A stretch of DNA of 35,310 bases from Rhodocyclales bacterium. Lineage in GTDB: Bacteria > Pseudomonadota > Gammaproteobacteria > Burkholderiales > Rhodocyclaceae. The translations under genes and the position numbers were made by a program. This document shows positions 17,312-24,966 of this stretch, piece by piece (position 1 is the first letter of the stretch; every line of letters begins with the position of its first letter). The notes under the pieces were generated by a model that was given only the letters and a program-made list of their open reading frames with translations, was not told the DNA's origin and made no database searches. The DNA is taken from assembly GCA_016215645.1 (NCBI GenBank), contig JACRIX010000106.1, forward strand, positions 1 to 35,310, given 5' to 3'.

Positions 17312-17659
17312 ATGACAGAAGCCAAGAAAGCAAGTAGAACTTCCGCCGGCAAACGCACAGCCGGTACGGCAACGACAGCGGCTGGCAAAGCGGCTTCGGT
17401 GAAGAAGGCAGCACCGGCCAAAGCGGCGCCGCCTGCCAAGGCCAAAGCGACCGCCGCGGCCAAACCGGTGCGGTCAAGGACGACCAAGGTCGCTGCCATT
17501 CCGCTGGAACAGCGCCGCAATTACGTCGAGGTGGCGGCCTACTACATTGCCGCCGCGCGGAGCTTCACGCCAGGTGATCCGTTGCAGGACTGGATTCAGG
17601 CCGAAGCCGAGATCGACCGCCTGCTGAAGGAAGGGCGCCTCGGCGTATTGCCGCCCTGA
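17312..17659 (+). CDS. DUF2934 protein with histone-H1-like Lys/Ala-rich N-terminal tail
   Basis: The 115-residue protein starts at ATG 17312, preceded by a strong AGGAGG (17301-17306). Residues 1-65 are almost entirely Ala, Lys, Thr, Pro and Ser, with repeated KKAAPAKAAPPAKAK-type units, like the tail of histone H1 or AlgP. Residues 66-115 form a compact DUF2934 domain: RNYVEVAAYYIAAARSF, PGDPLQDWIQAEAEIDRLL. The domain's function is unknown. The tail should be disordered and basic, able to bind DNA, RNA or another polyanion; this is inference. The stop codon (17657-17659) abuts the convergent glgB stop (17660-17662) with no base between. Its position between glk and glgB suggests a link with glycogen metabolism, but nothing in the sequence shows the mechanism. 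Confidence 0.85.
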   Translation: MTEAKKASRTSAGKRTAGTATTAAGKAASVKKAAPAKAAPPAKAKATAAAKPVRSRTTKVAAIPLEQRRNYVEVAAYYIAAARSFTPGDPLQDWIQAEAEIDRLLKEGRLGVLPP

Positions 17660-19813
17660 TCAGGCAGGCATCAGTACCAGCGCCGCAAGGGGTGGCAGGG
17701 TCAGCGACACCGAAGCCGGGAAGCCCATCCACGCCTGCGCCTGTGCGCTGACGCCGCCACCGTTGCCGAGGTCGCTGCCGCCGTAGTGCGTCGAGTCGGT
17801 GTTGAGGCGTTCGCTGTAGTCGCCGGCCTGCGGTACGCCGACACGATAGCCATGGCGCGGCACGGGCGTGAAGTTGAGCACCACCACGGCGTGCCGTCCG
17901 TCACGCGAGCGGCGCAGCCAGCTCACCACTGACTGGTCGGCGTCGTGGCAGTCGATCCATTGAAAGCCTTCGGGAGAGAAATCGAGTTGATGCAAGGCGG
18001 GTTCACCGACATACAGGCGGTTCAGTTCGCGCATCAGATTCTGCACGCCAGCGTGAAATCCGAATTGCAGCAGGTGCCAGGGCAATTCTTCGGCCGGCCG
18101 CCATTCCCAGGGCTGGCCGATTTCCGCGCCCATGAACTGCAGTTTCTTGCCGGGCGCCATGAACTGGTAGGCCAGCAGCAGGCGCAGGTTGGCAAAGCGC
18201 TGCCATTCGTCACCCGGCATTTTGCCCAGCAAGGAGCGTTTGCCGTGCACCACTTCGTCGTGCGACAAGGGCAGGACGAAGTTCTCGCTGTACGCGTAAA
18301 GCTGGCCGAAGGTCAGTCGCTCGTGGTGGTAGCGCCGATACACCGGATCCTGCTCCATGTATTCCAGCGTGTCGTTCATCCAGCCCATGTTCCACTTCAT
18401 CGAGAAGCCGAGCCCTCCCAGCCAGGTCGGGCGCGACACCATCGGCCAGGCGGTGGACTCCTCGGCAATGGTCAGCGCGCCGGGATAATCCGCGTGCACC
18501 ATCTCGTTCAATTCGCGCAGGAAGGTGATGGCTTCGAGATTCTCACGCCCGCCGTGGACATTCGGCGTCCATTCGCCGGGCTTGCGCGAATAGTCGAGGT
18601 AGATCATCGAGGCGACCGCATCCACGCGCAGCGCATCGACATGGAACTCGGACAGCCAGTAGGCGGCCGAGGAAAGCAGGAAGCTCCTGACTTCGTTGCG
18701 CCCGTAGTTGAAGACGTGCGTGCCCCAGTCGGGATGCATCTTCTGTTTCGGGTCCTCGTGTTCATACAGCGCCGTACCGTCGAAATGGGCCAGGGCCCAG
18801 TCGTCGGCAGGAAAGTGGCCGGGGACCCAGTCGAGGATCACGCCTATGCCCGCCTGATGCAGCGCGTCGATCAGGAAACGCAGGTCGTCGGCACTGCCGA
18901 AACGCGAGCTGGGGGCGAAAAAACCCGTACATTGGTAGCCCCAGGACTCATCCAGCGGATGCTCCATCAAGGGCATGAACTCGACATGCGTGTAGCCCAG
19001 GTCGACCAGATAGGGCACCAGTCGTCCGGCAAGCTCGCGATAACTGTAAAAACTCCGGTCGGCATGGCGCATCCAGCTGCCGGGGTGCATTTCATAGACG
19101 CTCATCGGTGCCGCCAGCCAATCCTGCCTGGCGCGCGCCTGCATCCACGCATCGTCACACCAGTCGTGCGTGGCGGCAGCGGTCACACGGCAAGCCGTGG
19201 CGGGGCGACGCTCGAAGGCGCGCGCATAGGGATCGCTCTTGAGTTTGATGGCACCACTGCCACGCAGGCGCAGTTCGAAACGATACAACGCACCTGCTTG
19301 CAATTCCGGGACGAACAGCTCCCACACACCCGACCCGCCCAGCGTCGCCATTTGATGCACGCGGCCGTCCCAGCCGTTGAAGCCCCCCACCACGGAAACG
19401 CGTTCCGTGTTCGGCGCCCAGACCCGAAAGCGGACGCCCGCGACGCCGTCGCGCGTTTCCGGCACGGCGCCCAGCGTTCGCCAGGCCTGGCGCAGGCGCC
19501 CGGCATTGAACAGGTAGAGATCATCCGCTGGCGGTTGCGGCGGGAAAGCGTAGGCGTCATAGGACTCCGTGCCGTCGCAGCGCAGTCGCCAGGGGCGCGG
19601 CGGCGGCGTGGCGCCCGTCCAGGTGAACAGATCCGTCCCCTTGCGCCGCTCGAACATGCTCCAGCTGCCGTCGGCCAGCCGCACCGCAACGGATTTCACG
19701 CCCGGCCGGAATACGCGCAAACGCCAGCCATTGCCCTCGGCATGCATTCCAAGTATCGCGAAGGGATCGTGTTCGCGCGCTTCAAGCAGCGCGGCGCAGG
19801 ATGAGTCGTTCAT
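17660..19813 (-). CDS. glgB: 1,4-alpha-glucan branching enzyme GlgB
   Basis: The 717-residue GH13 enzyme creates alpha-1,6 branches in glycogen. It has the long E. coli-type layout: an extra N-terminal carbohydrate-binding domain (about 4-105), a CBM48 domain (about 120-210) with [20 protein letters not shown], then the catalytic barrel. Catalytic residues are the nucleophile D398 ([10 protein letters not shown]), acid/base E451 (IAEESTAWP) and D519 ([12 protein letters not shown]). VYEMHPGSW and [16 protein letters not shown] are typical substrate-region motifs. The final all-beta domain ends at about 717. It is transcribed away from glgC; the two start codons are 126 bases apart. Stop codons of glgB and the DUF2934 gene touch. 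No good ribosome-binding site precedes ATG 19813. Confidence 0.96.
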   Translation of the reverse strand: MNDSSCAALLEAREHDPFAILGMHAEGNGWRLRVFRPGVKSVAVRLADGSWSMFERRKGTDLFTWTGATPPPRPWRLRCDGTESYDAYAFPPQPPADDLYLFNAGRLRQAWRTLGAVPETRDGVAGVRFRVWAPNTERVSVVGGFNGWDGRVHQMATLGGSGVWELFVPELQAGALYRFELRLRGSGAIKLKSDPYARAFERRPATACRVTAAATHDWCDDAWMQARARQDWLAAPMSVYEMHPGSWMRHADRSFYSYRELAGRLVPYLVDLGYTHVEFMPLMEHPLDESWGYQCTGFFAPSSRFGSADDLRFLIDALHQAGIGVILDWVPGHFPADDWALAHFDGTALYEHEDPKQKMHPDWGTHVFNYGRNEVRSFLLSSAAYWLSEFHVDALRVDAVASMIYLDYSRKPGEWTPNVHGGRENLEAITFLRELNEMVHADYPGALTIAEESTAWPMVSRPTWLGGLGFSMKWNMGWMNDTLEYMEQDPVYRRYHHERLTFGQLYAYSENFVLPLSHDEVVHGKRSLLGKMPGDEWQRFANLRLLLAYQFMAPGKKLQFMGAEIGQPWEWRPAEELPWHLLQFGFHAGVQNLMRELNRLYVGEPALHQLDFSPEGFQWIDCHDADQSVVSWLRRSRDGRHAVVVLNFTPVPRHGYRVGVPQAGDYSERLNTDSTHYGGSDLGNGGGVSAQAQAWMGFPASVSLTLPPLAALVLMPA

Positions 19814-19865
19814 GGATTCGTGTTAAAAGGTTTGTTATCGTACAGATTGTAGCCGCAAGGGAGGA
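19814..19865. promoter_or_regulatory. Divergent glgB/glgC promoter region
   Basis: This 52-base stretch is distinctly richer in A and T than its surroundings and lies between the divergent glycogen genes. On the minus strand TACAAT (19851-19846) is a five-of-six -10 match for glgB, without a convincing -35. On the plus strand TTCGTG (19817-19822) and TACAGA (19841-19846) at 18 bases are a weak pair for glgC. Exact start sites cannot be read from sequence. Confidence 0.35.
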
Positions 19866-19943
19866 ATGACCATGGTTTCAGGCAGAAGATCGGGCGGCAC
19901 CCGCCGATTCAGGCGCACACATCCGAAGGGGAGCGGGGCATGA
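19866..19943 (+). CDS. Candidate leader ORF overlapping glgC start
   Basis: An open frame from ATG 19866 (25 residues) or ATG 19872 (23 residues) ends at TGA 19941-19943, overlapping the glgC ATG as ATGA. A strong AGGGAGGA (19858-19865) precedes it, with GGAGG seven bases before the second ATG, as good a ribosome-binding site as any in the window. The peptide is basic (GRRSGGTRRFRRTHPKG) with six arginines, two of them consecutive AGA codons and one AGG, which are rare in this GC-rich DNA. It contains a hairpin (19889-19908). glgC also has its own AAGGGGAG. Whether the peptide matters, or translation of the frame merely controls glgC, cannot be told; chance is possible. Confidence 0.4.
   Translation: MTMVSGRRSGGTRRFRRTHPKGSGA
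19889..19908 (+). promoter_or_regulatory. Stem-loop within the glgC leader
   Basis: ATCGGGCGG (19889-19897) pairs with CCGCCGAT (19901-19908) around a CAC loop, with one bulged G. A ribosome translating the leader frame would pass through this stem. It ends 31 bases before the glgC start. Confidence 0.35.
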
Positions 19944-21199
19944 GCAAGGATGCACTGACCCACAATTCCTTCGCCATCGTCCTCGCCGGCGGCCGCGGCA
20001 GCCGGCTGATGCAGCTCACCGACTGGCGTTCGAAGCCGGCCGTGCCCTTCGGCGGCAAGTTCCGCATCGTCGACTTCACGCTCTCGAACTGCGTGAACTC
20101 CGGTATTCGCCGCATCGGTGTCGCCACCCAGTACAAGGCCCAAAGCCTGATCCAGCACCTGCAACGCGGCTGGAGCTTCCTCGACGGCCGCTTTCACGAA
20201 TTCATCGACATCCTGCCGGCGCAACAGCAGGTCAGCGAGGACTGGTACCAGGGAACGGCCGATGCCGTGTTCCAGAACCTGGATCTGATCCGGCGCAACC
20301 GGCCCAAGCACGTGCTGGTGCTCTCCGGCGACCATGTGTACAAGATGGACTACGGGCGCATGCTGGAACAGCATGTCCGGAACTCGGCCGACCTCAGCGT
20401 CGCCTGCATCGACGTGCCCCTCGCGGAAGCCAGCGGCTTCGGCGTGATGCACACCGACGAGCAGCGGCGCATCGTCAACTTCGTCGAAAAACCCAGGGAT
20501 CCGCCGGCCATCCCCGGGCGGCCGGATCGGGCGCTTGCCAGCATGGGCGTCTATGTATTCAACGCCGAGTTCCTTTATGAGCAGTTGATCCGCGACCACG
20601 ACGACCCCAAGTCCTCGCATGACTTCGGCAAGGACCTGATCCCGCATTGCGTGTCGCGCTACCGCCTGTTTGCCCACGATTTTGCCGAATCCTGCGTCGG
20701 CATGGACGATACCGGGATTCCCTACTGGCGCGATGCCGGCACCATCGATGCCTACTGGGAAGCCAACATGGAACTGACCAAGGTGACGCCGGAACTCAAT
20801 CTCTACGACGATGACTGGCCGATCTGGACCCACCAGGAACAACTGCCGCCGGCCAAGTTCGTCTTCGACGACGAGGGCCGCCGTGGCATGGCGGTCGATT
20901 CGCTGGTTTCCGGCGGCGACATCATCAGCGGCGCCAGTGTCCGCAACTCGCTGCTGTTCTCGCGCGTCCATGTACACAGCTACGCTTCGATCGAGGACTC
21001 GGTGATCCTGCCCGATGTCGATATCGGTCGCCGCGCGCGCCTGCGCCGTGTGGTGATGGACAAGCACTGCCGCGTGCCGGAGGGCATGAGCATCGGTTTC
21101 GATGCCGCCGCCGACCGCCAGCGCTTCCATGTCAGCGAGAACGGCATCACCCTGGTTACGCCGGAAATGCTGGGGCAACAAGCCCACCACATTAGATAG
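19940..21199 (+). CDS. glgC: Glucose-1-phosphate adenylyltransferase GlgC
   Basis: The 419-residue enzyme makes ADP-glucose from glucose-1-phosphate and ATP, the committed step of glycogen synthesis. It has AIVLAGGRGSRLMQLTDWRSKPAVPFGGKFRIVDF (12-46), covering the pyrophosphorylase signature and a lysine (K40) equivalent to the E. coli fructose-bisphosphate-binding K39, then GTADAVFQNL, LSGDHVYKMDY and FVEKP. The C-terminal left-handed helix repeats (SGGDIISGASVRNSLLFSRVHV...) are complete. Activation by fructose-1,6-bisphosphate is therefore plausible but inferred. AAGGGGAG lies six to seven bases before the ATG, which also overlaps the stop of a short leader frame. It is the first enzyme gene of the plus-strand glycogen run; the next gene starts nine bases after its stop. 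Confidence 0.97.
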   Translation: MSKDALTHNSFAIVLAGGRGSRLMQLTDWRSKPAVPFGGKFRIVDFTLSNCVNSGIRRIGVATQYKAQSLIQHLQRGWSFLDGRFHEFIDILPAQQQVSEDWYQGTADAVFQNLDLIRRNRPKHVLVLSGDHVYKMDYGRMLEQHVRNSADLSVACIDVPLAEASGFGVMHTDEQRRIVNFVEKPRDPPAIPGRPDRALASMGVYVFNAEFLYEQLIRDHDDPKSSHDFGKDLIPHCVSRYRLFAHDFAESCVGMDDTGIPYWRDAGTIDAYWEANMELTKVTPELNLYDDDWPIWTHQEQLPPAKFVFDDEGRRGMAVDSLVSGGDIISGASVRNSLLFSRVHVHSYASIEDSVILPDVDIGRRARLRRVVMDKHCRVPEGMSIGFDAAADRQRFHVSENGITLVTPEMLGQQAHHIR

Positions 21200-21208
21200 C
21201 GCCGGACC

Positions 21209-22912
21209 ATGAAAACCCTCGACCTCGTCTTCCTCTGGCACATGCACCAGCCGGATTACCGCGACCACGGCGGCACGACTGGCGAGGGCGAGGTCATGCT
21301 GCCCTGGGTATATCTGCACGCCACGAAGGACTACGTGGACATGGCGGCGCACCTGGAGCGTCACCCGCAGGTCCGTTGCGTAGTCAATCTGGTGCCGGTG
21401 CTGCTGGACCAGATCGACGACTATGCGCGGCAGTTCGCCAGCGGACAGTTTCGCGATCCGCTGCTGCGCATGCTGGCGACGCCGGACCTCAATGCTATTT
21501 CCGATTCCGACCGACGCCTGCTGCTGGGCACCTGCTTTCGCAGCAACCACGTCACGATGCTGGCGCCGTTCCCGCATTACCAGCGCTTGCACGACCTCTA
21601 CCAGATGCTGACGGCGCAAGGCGAGAACGCCTGCCGCTACCTTTCCGGCGACTACTTTTCCGACCTCGTCACCTGGTACCACCTGGCCTGGACCGGGGAA
21701 ACCGAACGGCGGCGCAATCCCGTGATCGCCAAGCTGATGAGCCAGGGCGAAGGCTATGTGTACGACGACCGCCGCCAGCTGCTGGCCGGCATCGGTGAAC
21801 TGATCAGTAGCCTGATCCCGCGCTGGAAGGCCTTGGCCGACCGCGGCCAGGTCGAACTGTCATCGACGCCGCAAACCCATCCTCTCGCACCGCTGCTGCT
21901 GGATTTCCGCGTCGCGCGCGAATCCGTGCCCGATGCCCCACTGCCCTTCGCCACCGCCTACCCAGGCGGCCGCACCCGTGTACAGGCGCACATCGATGCC
22001 GCCAAGGCCAGCCACGCCAGACACTTCGGCGCGCCGCCCGTCGGCATGTGGCCCGCCGAGGGCGCGGTATCCGAGGAATTCGTTCGCCACCTGGCATCCG
22101 CCGATTGTCGCTGGATCGCCAGCGGTCAAGGGGTGCTGAGGAACAGCCTGGAAGCCAGCGGCATCGATGATCCGCGTGCCGCCTACCATCCCTGGCGACT
22201 GGAGCAGGCGCCGGGACTGACGCTGTTCTTCCGCGACGAGCGACTCTCCGACCTGATTGGCTTCGACTATGCCAAATGGCACGGACGCGACGCCGCCCAG
22301 CATCTTGTCAGGCAACTGGAGGCAATACTCGACGCGGCCGGGCCGGAGGAACGTCCGGTGGTCAGCATCATCCTCGACGGCGAGAACGCCTGGGAGCACT
22401 TCCCTTACAACGGCTACTATTTTTTCGACGATCTCTACGGCCTGCTCGCCGCCCACCCCGACATTTGCACCACCACCTATGCCGAGATGCTGGCACGCCC
22501 CGAGCCGCCTGAGGCTGCCGTCCTGCCGCGGCTGACGGCAGGCAGTTGGGTTTACGGCACGCTGTCGACCTGGATTGGCGACGAAGCCAAGAACCGCGGC
22601 TGGGACCTGCTGTGCGAGGCCAAGCAAAGCTGCGACCGCGTGCTGGCCAGCGGACGCCTGACGGCGGCACAGGTCGCGGAGGCGGAGGCGCAGTTGGCGA
22701 TCTGTGAAAGTTCCGACTGGTTCTGGTGGTTCGGCGACTACAACCCGGCCGCCGCCGTGGCCAGCTTCGACAGCCTCTACCGGCGCAATCTCGGACGACT
22801 GTATCGCTTGCTGCAACTCGATCCGCCCGCCAGCCTGGCCCATCCCATTTGCGCCGGATCCGATACCGCCAGCGGCGGATCAATGCGACGCGTCACCGCT
22901 TCCCAGTCCTGA
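21209..22912 (+). CDS. Glycoside hydrolase family 57 alpha-amylase-like protein
   Basis: The 567-residue protein opens with the GH57 motif LVFLWHMHQPDYRD (about 6-19). The expected catalytic nucleophile is E284 in GMWPAEGAVSEE, and the general acid is D390 in ILDGENAWEHFPYNGYYFF. A C-terminal helical region includes GDEAKNRGWDLL and SSDWFWWFGDYNP, typical of the amylase/amylopullulanase branch (COG1449). There is no signal peptide, so it acts inside the cell. It should cleave or remodel alpha-1,4 or alpha-1,6 glucan linkages; which, cannot be read from sequence. It lies nine bases after glgC and nine before the second GH57 gene, firmly inside the operon. The last 20 residues look unstructured. 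It differs clearly from GH57 branching enzymes, and a GH13 GlgB is already present. Confidence 0.9.
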   Translation: MKTLDLVFLWHMHQPDYRDHGGTTGEGEVMLPWVYLHATKDYVDMAAHLERHPQVRCVVNLVPVLLDQIDDYARQFASGQFRDPLLRMLATPDLNAISDSDRRLLLGTCFRSNHVTMLAPFPHYQRLHDLYQMLTAQGENACRYLSGDYFSDLVTWYHLAWTGETERRRNPVIAKLMSQGEGYVYDDRRQLLAGIGELISSLIPRWKALADRGQVELSSTPQTHPLAPLLLDFRVARESVPDAPLPFATAYPGGRTRVQAHIDAAKASHARHFGAPPVGMWPAEGAVSEEFVRHLASADCRWIASGQGVLRNSLEASGIDDPRAAYHPWRLEQAPGLTLFFRDERLSDLIGFDYAKWHGRDAAQHLVRQLEAILDAAGPEERPVVSIILDGENAWEHFPYNGYYFFDDLYGLLAAHPDICTTTYAEMLARPEPPEAAVLPRLTAGSWVYGTLSTWIGDEAKNRGWDLLCEAKQSCDRVLASGRLTAAQVAEAEAQLAICESSDWFWWFGDYNPAAAVASFDSLYRRNLGRLYRLLQLDPPASLAHPICAGSDTASGGSMRRVTASQS

Positions 22913-22921
22913 ATCCTATAC

Positions 22922-24934
22922 ATGACCATCAGCCTTTTGTTCGGAGTTCACGCCCACCAACCGGTCGGCAACTTTCCTGCCGTCATCGACGATGCCCATG
23001 TGCGCAGTTACGGCATGTTCCTGCGGGTCATGGAGCGCTATCCCGATTTCCGCTTCAGCGTGCATTTTTCGGGCTGGCTGCTCGACGTGCTGTTCGAGCG
23101 CTTCCCCGACGACATGGCGCGGCTGGCGGCGATGACCCGCCGCGGCCAGGTCGAGTGGTTCGGCAGCGGCGATTGCGAGCCGGTACTGGCGGCGATTCCG
23201 CATCGCGACCGCGTGACGCAGATTGCCACGCTGTCCGACAAGATCGAGCGCCGCTTCGGCATGCGCCCCAGCGGCGCCTGGCTCACGGAACGGGTCTGGG
23301 AATCCTCGGTGGTCACCTCGCTGGTGGCCACCGGCATCCGCTACGTGGCGGTGGACGATTACCACTTCCTCTGCGCCGGCGAGAGCCAGGATCGCCTCGA
23401 CAGCTTTTTTTCCACCGACGAGGACGGCCGCCGGCTCGACCTGTTTCCCATCTCCGAGGGCGCCCGCTATCGCCTGCCCTTCTCGCCGGCCGGCGAGGCC
23501 GTGGCCTGGCTCGAAGACCTGGCGCGCCAGGGTCGCCGCGCCGCGATCTACTTCGACGACATCGAGAAGTTCGGCATCTGGCCGGAGACCTACCAGTGGG
23601 TGTACGAAAAGGGCTGGCTGACACAATTCGTCGAAGGCGTGCTGGCCTCCAGTCTGATCCGTACCGAAACCTATGCCGAGTACCACGCCCGCGAGCGCAC
23701 GCGCGGCATCGTGTATCTGCCGACCACGTCTTACATCGAGATGAACGAATGGACCCTGCCGGCGCAGCGCGCAATGGAATACCACGCGCTGGTCGAAAGC
23801 GAGAAATCGGCAGGGCGCTTCGAGGCGCACAAGCCTTTCCTGCGTGGTGGCATCTGGCGCAACTTCATGTCGCGCTACCCCGAGGCCAACTGGATGCACA
23901 AGCGCATGCTCGGCGCCTCGCGGCGCCTCGCCGCGCTGCCGCCCGAACAGCGCAGACCCGAACTGCAGGAGTACCTGCACCGGGCGCAGGCCAACGATGC
24001 TTACTGGCACGGCCTGTTCGGCGGCCTCTACCTGCCCCACCTGCGCCGCGCCATCTGGAACAACCTGTTGAAACTCGAGTCCGCGCTGGAAGGCCTGGCA
24101 CCCTGGCCGCGCGCACAGCAGGGCGATCTCGATCACGACGGCCATGTCGAAACCGCCTTGCGCAACCCCGTGCTCCACGCCTATGTGCGCGATGACGGCA
24201 GCGCCGCGCTGGTCGAATTCTCCAGCCTGGCCCTGGCGCACAACTTCGGCGACACGCTGCGTGCCTACGCCGAGGCCTATCACTCGAAAATCCATCTCGC
24301 CGAGGCGAACAATGCCGCCACCGCGACTGCTGACGGCATCACCTCGGCCCATGACCGGGTGGCCTTCCTGCACACCATCCTTCCCGGCGATGCCGACCCG
24401 GACGAGCGGCCACGCGGCATTTTTGTCGATAGCCGGATCGACGCCAATGACATGCTGTGCCCGTTGGACGGTTACCAGTCCGGCGAAACGCCGGGCAGCT
24501 GGATCGCCGTCAGTGAAGGCTGGCGCATCGAGAAGCGCTACACACTGGACGAGGATGCGCTCCGCGTGGTGTTTCGCGTCGAGGGCAGGAACCCGCCGGC
24601 ATCCCTCGAAACCGAGATCAATCTCGCCATGCCCAGCTGCGACGGTTTCGGCGGCCGCTACGTACTTGCCGATGGCCGCGTTCCCGGCGGCTTCGGCGAT
24701 GGCCTGCAGATCGCCATGGCATCGCAGCTGACGCTCGACGACAGCGAGCTGCAAGGCTCCCTGCGCATTGAGACCGGCCGGCCGGTACGTATCGAGGCCA
24801 GCGCACATCGCACGGTCTCGCAGTCGGAGGCCGGCTTTGAAAAGATCATGCAGGCCGTCTGCATCACCCTCACCTGGTCGCCCGCGGCCGGCGAGCAGCG
24901 CATCACGCTACGAGTGATCCCCGCCACATCGTAG
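22922..24934 (+). CDS. GH57 4-alpha-glucanotransferase/alpha-amylase-like enzyme
   Basis: The 670-residue protein matches the architecture of the Thermococcus litoralis-type 4-alpha-glucanotransferase: an N-terminal GH57 domain followed by the DUF1925 and DUF1926 beta-rich domains. The start has LLFGVHAHQPVGNF. The nucleophile is E123 in GAWLTERVWESS, the same number as in T. litoralis, and the acid is D212 or D213 in YFDDIEKFGIWPE. Later segments include TTSYIEMNEWTLP, FLRGGIWRNFMSRYPEANWMHKRM and YLPHLRRAIWNN. No signal peptide is present. The likely role is transferring maltodextrin segments between chains during glycogen turnover, serving where MalQ would act. Activity as an amylase cannot be excluded. 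glgP begins 32 bases downstream. Confidence 0.9.
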   Translation: MTISLLFGVHAHQPVGNFPAVIDDAHVRSYGMFLRVMERYPDFRFSVHFSGWLLDVLFERFPDDMARLAAMTRRGQVEWFGSGDCEPVLAAIPHRDRVTQIATLSDKIERRFGMRPSGAWLTERVWESSVVTSLVATGIRYVAVDDYHFLCAGESQDRLDSFFSTDEDGRRLDLFPISEGARYRLPFSPAGEAVAWLEDLARQGRRAAIYFDDIEKFGIWPETYQWVYEKGWLTQFVEGVLASSLIRTETYAEYHARERTRGIVYLPTTSYIEMNEWTLPAQRAMEYHALVESEKSAGRFEAHKPFLRGGIWRNFMSRYPEANWMHKRMLGASRRLAALPPEQRRPELQEYLHRAQANDAYWHGLFGGLYLPHLRRAIWNNLLKLESALEGLAPWPRAQQGDLDHDGHVETALRNPVLHAYVRDDGSAALVEFSSLALAHNFGDTLRAYAEAYHSKIHLAEANNAATATADGITSAHDRVAFLHTILPGDADPDERPRGIFVDSRIDANDMLCPLDGYQSGETPGSWIAVSEGWRIEKRYTLDEDALRVVFRVEGRNPPASLETEINLAMPSCDGFGGRYVLADGRVPGGFGDGLQIAMASQLTLDDSELQGSLRIETGRPVRIEASAHRTVSQSEAGFEKIMQAVCITLTWSPAAGEQRITLRVIPATS

Positions 24935-24966
24935 AATTCCCGCAGCCCTTCCCCGAGAAGCCCACC

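Noticed and set aside
17295..17315. Mini-frame of six codons overlapping the DUF2934 start
   Set aside because: It consists mostly of the AGGAGG ribosome-binding site itself and has no ribosome-binding site of its own; the ATGA overlap is probably chance.
19835..21682. A 615-codon open frame on the minus strand opposite glgC and the first GH57 gene
   Set aside because: It mirrors the codon pattern of high-GC genes on the other strand, has no recognisable domain, and lies opposite well-supported enzymes. Similar long antisense frames occur opposite recG (8261-10063), the second GH57 gene (22916-24808) and the decarboxylase (32423-34762).
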